Shown in pieces: positions 63,432-64,000 of a stretch of 64,000 bases of DNA (the first letter of the stretch is position 1; each line of letters begins with the position of its first letter). The position numbers and the translations under genes are program-made. The stretch comes from Marinobacter salexigens (GTDB lineage: Bacteria > Pseudomonadota > Gammaproteobacteria > Pseudomonadales > Oleiphilaceae), in NCBI RefSeq assembly GCF_002806945.1, contig NZ_NIHC01000006.1, positions 248,001 to 312,000 on the forward strand. The letters are read 5' to 3'. Below the pieces are notes generated by a model that was not told the origin of the DNA, did not search any database, and saw only the letters and a program-made list of their open reading frames with translations.

Positions 63432-64000
63432 TCAATCATAGACCAGTTCTACGCACTGGTCGCCCACCAGATATCTTAGCTCCAGCAACAGGTTGTCGTC
63501 TGGCTGCACACGCCAGGACTCTCCCAGCTCTATTCGAGTGCTGGCGTCAGGGCTGCTGTACTCAATCCACACCGGGCTCCCCTCGCAACGAAACGGCCTT
63601 AACGTGCTGTCGATTTTATCCAAAAATCCATTTTCAAGCTGGCCAGCGTGCAGGTTCAGCTTCAAGCCTTTACTGAACTGCTTCCGGGCGCTGGGTACAT
63701 CCATTACCGAACTGACGCGCATTTTCATCTGGCCGGAATAATCATCGTGGCTCACCTGCCCCTCAACCACAATCACCTGGTCGGATTGCAGCAATTCCCG
63801 ATGCTCAAAAAAGGCCTCGGAAAACAAGGTGGCTTCGATGCGTGCACTGCGGTCATCCAGCGTGATAAAGCACATGGTAGAACCGGTTCGGGTTTTCATG
63901 GTTCGCTGTGCAATTACTAGCCCCGCTACCCGCTGAGGTGACTTGTTGGGCTTCAGGTCCGAGATGGAAGAACGCACAAAGCGGCGAACCTCTCGCTCAT
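63432..64000 (-). CDS. dnaE: DNA polymerase III alpha subunit, 3' end
   Basis: The last 188 residues of the replicative polymerase; the frame runs off the window edge with EREVRRFVRSSISDLKPN. The OB-fold VAGLVIAQRTMKTRTGSTMCFITLDDRSARIEAT is followed by the C-terminal tail domain that contacts tau. Position next to accA confirms the call. The gap to accA (157 bases) shows no feature I can name. Confidence 0.95.
   Translation of the reverse strand, partial: EREVRRFVRSSISDLKPNKSPQRVAGLVIAQRTMKTRTGSTMCFITLDDRSARIEATLFSEAFFEHRELLQSDQVIVVEGQVSHDDYSGQMKMRVSSVMDVPSARKQFSKGLKLNLHAGQLENGFLDKIDSTLRPFRCEGSPVWIEYSSPDASTRIELGESWRVQPDDNLLLELRYLVGDQCVELVYD

Overview
The window is a chromosomal segment of a gammaproteobacterium. 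The closest fit by gene content and order is a Marinobacter-like marine organism; this is an inference from remembered gene orders, not a database match. Pseudomonas-type neighbourhoods recur: mcp-ampE-ampD-DUF1631-nadC, hda-CDP-alcohol transferase-DUF2066-purM-purN-DUF3108, and surE-pcm-nlpD-rpoS. The rsxABCDGE-nth order is as in enterics. Almost every gene is a core housekeeping gene. I see no prophage, insertion sequence, CRISPR array or plasmid module.

Layout. 1-2.2 kb: end of a TRAP transporter operon and a MarR-like regulator. 2.2-7.3 kb (minus strand): a ttrBCA-type molybdoenzyme operon behind an FNR/ANR-like site. 7.4-12.4 kb (minus): alaS-lysC-csrA-tRNA-Ser-tRNA-Arg-tRNA-Arg. 12.5-22.2 kb: an RDD protein, lptFG, then pepA-holC-valS-panE-pduO. 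22.3-29.8 kb: a chemoreceptor, ampE, ampD, DUF1631, nadC and yqcC. 29.8-38.6 kb: an orphan ParA, hda, lipid and purine genes, avtA, a DUF416 gene and dcd. 38.9-48.4 kb: mrp, metG, rsxABCDGE and nth. 48.4-64 kb (minus): a chalcone-isomerase-like protein, rpoS, nlpD, a DUF368 transporter, pcm, surE, truD, ispF, ispD, ftsB, eno, kdsA, pyrG, tilS, accA and the 3' end of dnaE.

The feature most worth attention is a dispersed family of about 70-110 bp palindromic elements. There are six copies, near 17.5, 20.7, 22.2, 38.7, 56.3 and 58.3 kb. All share a core of about 53-55 nt that folds into two small hairpins with TCC-containing loops, and these stems show compensatory changes between copies. In five copies the core is enclosed by perfect inverted arms of 19-27 bp whose sequence differs completely from copy to copy. 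One copy lies in frame inside panE and adds exactly 35 codons. A conserved structured core inside locus-specific perfect arms suggests an unusual mobility or maintenance mechanism, or a structured nucleic-acid function.

Other points of interest are an FNR-type promoter architecture upstream of ttrBCA, a chain of hairpins between the two identical tRNA-Arg genes, an Arg/Gly-rich insertion in TruD, a lysC promoter buried in a palindrome, and a solitary ParA ATPase. No stretch longer than 300 bases lacks a gene.
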